Source of the DNA: Cardinalis cardinalis
Lineage: Eukaryota; Chordata; Aves; Passeriformes; Cardinalidae
Reading direction: 5' to 3'
NCBI GenBank assembly: GCA_014549065.1
Contig: JACDOX010000008.1
Coordinates: forward strand, 4,970,308-5,034,307
Length of the DNA: 64,000 nt
Under the pieces are notes generated by a model. The model did not search any database and was not told where the DNA came from. It worked only from the letters and a program-made list of their open reading frames with translations. This document shows, piece after piece, positions 63,001 to 64,000 of this stretch (positions are counted from its first letter, which is position 1; each line of letters begins with the position of its first letter). The position numbers and the translations under genes were made by a program.

Positions 63001-64000
63001 TGATGGGCACCATGAGGTAGTGAGAAGGAATTAGTGCTGCACTTTTGCAGGAATCTNCAGTTACACACTATAAACATTAACCTGATTGTAAAGGGCAATA
63101 TTTCATCTTTTTCATTGTGCTCTTAGGACCTGGCATCAGCGGTGAAATGTTCACGGGGTAGTTAAAGATCCTCACGCTACAGACCTCCTATGCTATGAGG
63201 ATTTTGTGTTAAGGAAATAACGAATGGCTTGAAAGTCAGGGTTTNGATGTCCAATTTATTGCTCTGTCATTTGTTGTGTGAATGTGGGAGGTCACTTAAT
63301 TTCACTGTGATTGAATTTATCATTTTGTAAAAAAAATGCTAATTGCTTGTGTCACAGATGAGCAACTAGGTTTAGATTGCATTCACCAGTGTAAAAGCAA
63401 TCTGGCGAAGACATGTATCAGCTCAAATAAACTAACTGTCTTTAATAGGACTATTTTACTCTAACAGTTGCAGTAGTCAAGTATATTAGTATTTATAGTG
63501 TATGTAGTTATATTGGTATTTGTAGCACTCCAGATATGGCATTGTGAAGTTCAGGTTAAATTAACCACAGCACTGGGATTTCTAGGCTTTGCTGAACTGT
63601 GTGGATGTGTGGTGTTTGGACTTGAGCTTGCTAATTCAGGAGTGGCTTAAGTGCTTTTTATGTTGCAATTACTGAAGTGATTTGTGTGTAATTTGCATCT
63701 GAAAAGGCTGTGTGCTGTTATGATAAACAGCAGGGCAGTGGAATCACAGTATATTGCCTCGTGTCCTTGAAGTAGGTGCGATACAACCAGTTGTGTTCAT
63801 TTGCACCAAGGGTATTTCATGGTGTCGCATCTTTGAGGACACCTGTGCTTTTGGGTAGCAAATTTCATATTTTATTTGATTGCAAGGGTATTTGCAATTT
63901 TCCATCATCTTGAGAATGAACAACCGGCAAGAACTCTCAGCACTTTGGGGCATTTTAAATGAGATTATGCAGTCACTGATCAGTGCAGGGCTGGATTGCT
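60048..64000 (+). other. Presumed first intron of the downstream gene
   Basis: AT-rich after the last donor, without any recognisable coding exon. It has a MIR-like relic near 63.2-63.35 kb and an unusual cluster of single N bases between 61383 and 63246. The intron assignment depends on the first-exon calls and is inferred. Confidence 0.4.
63225..63345 (+). mobile_element. MIR-like ancient SINE relic
   Basis: The order TTATTGCTCTGTCATTTGTT, GTGTGAATGTGGGAGGTCAC, TTAATTTCACTGTG and then TCATTTTGTAAA follows the MIR core (…CTCTGCCACTTACTAGCTGTGTGACCTTGG, then ACTTAACCTCTCTG, then CATCTGTAAAATG). It is degraded but collinear over about 110 bases. Birds keep a few such amniote MIR copies. Confidence 0.6.

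Noticed and set aside
1..64000. CRISPR arrays, operons, tRNA or rRNA genes, intact endogenous retroviruses
   Set aside because: None seen. The exon-intron structure, CpG islands and LINE/SINE relics show vertebrate nuclear DNA, and no LTR pair or retroviral frame was recognised.

Overview
The window is vertebrate nuclear DNA and most probably avian. It has short GT-AG introns, long non-coding stretches, two CpG islands, old CR1-type LINE relics and a MIR-like SINE relic. I see no Alu or recent L1 elements. There is no bacterial, viral or organellar gene organisation. Most open frames are short chance frames.

From 1 to about 8.6 kb lies the 3' end of one plus-strand gene. Five exons (about 1407-1615, 4444-4590, 6750-6864, 7352-7433, 8192-8335) join in one uninterrupted frame of 231 residues plus a stop. 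They end in a leucine-rich coiled coil and a C-terminus I recognise as the SIPA1L/SPAR RapGAP family, best fit SIPA1L1. Every junction has a good splice site and matching phase. Poly(A) signals follow at about 8564-8577, with possible distal ones at 9815 and 10283.

From about 10.3 to 58.5 kb I find no supportable protein-coding gene. This stretch holds a minus-strand CR1 relic (about 17.06-17.83 kb), an isolated CpG island (about 20.64-21.20 kb) with a CTCF-like motif and plus-strand splice donors, a TG/TA/CA microsatellite (33.5 kb), a plus-strand CR1 relic (about 50.13-51.01 kb) and several small tandem duplications.

From about 58.5 to 60.05 kb lies a strong CpG island interrupted by a 179-base N gap. 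It carries several plus-strand splice donors. Just downstream a TATA box is followed by a perfect GAG|GTAAGT donor. I read this as the promoter and alternative non-coding first exons of the next gene. In mammals the gene downstream of SIPA1L1 in the same orientation is RGS6, so RGS6 is the synteny-based guess; no RGS6 coding sequence lies in the window. The rest (60.05-64 kb) would be its first intron and holds a MIR-like relic near 63.2-63.35 kb.

I did not find a convincing new biological system. The most worthwhile leads are the isolated CpG island with a CTCF-like site at 21 kb, the clustered alternative first exons at 59-60 kb, and a mutually exclusive hairpin pair inside the 50.5 kb CR1 relic that looks like a template-switch mutation.
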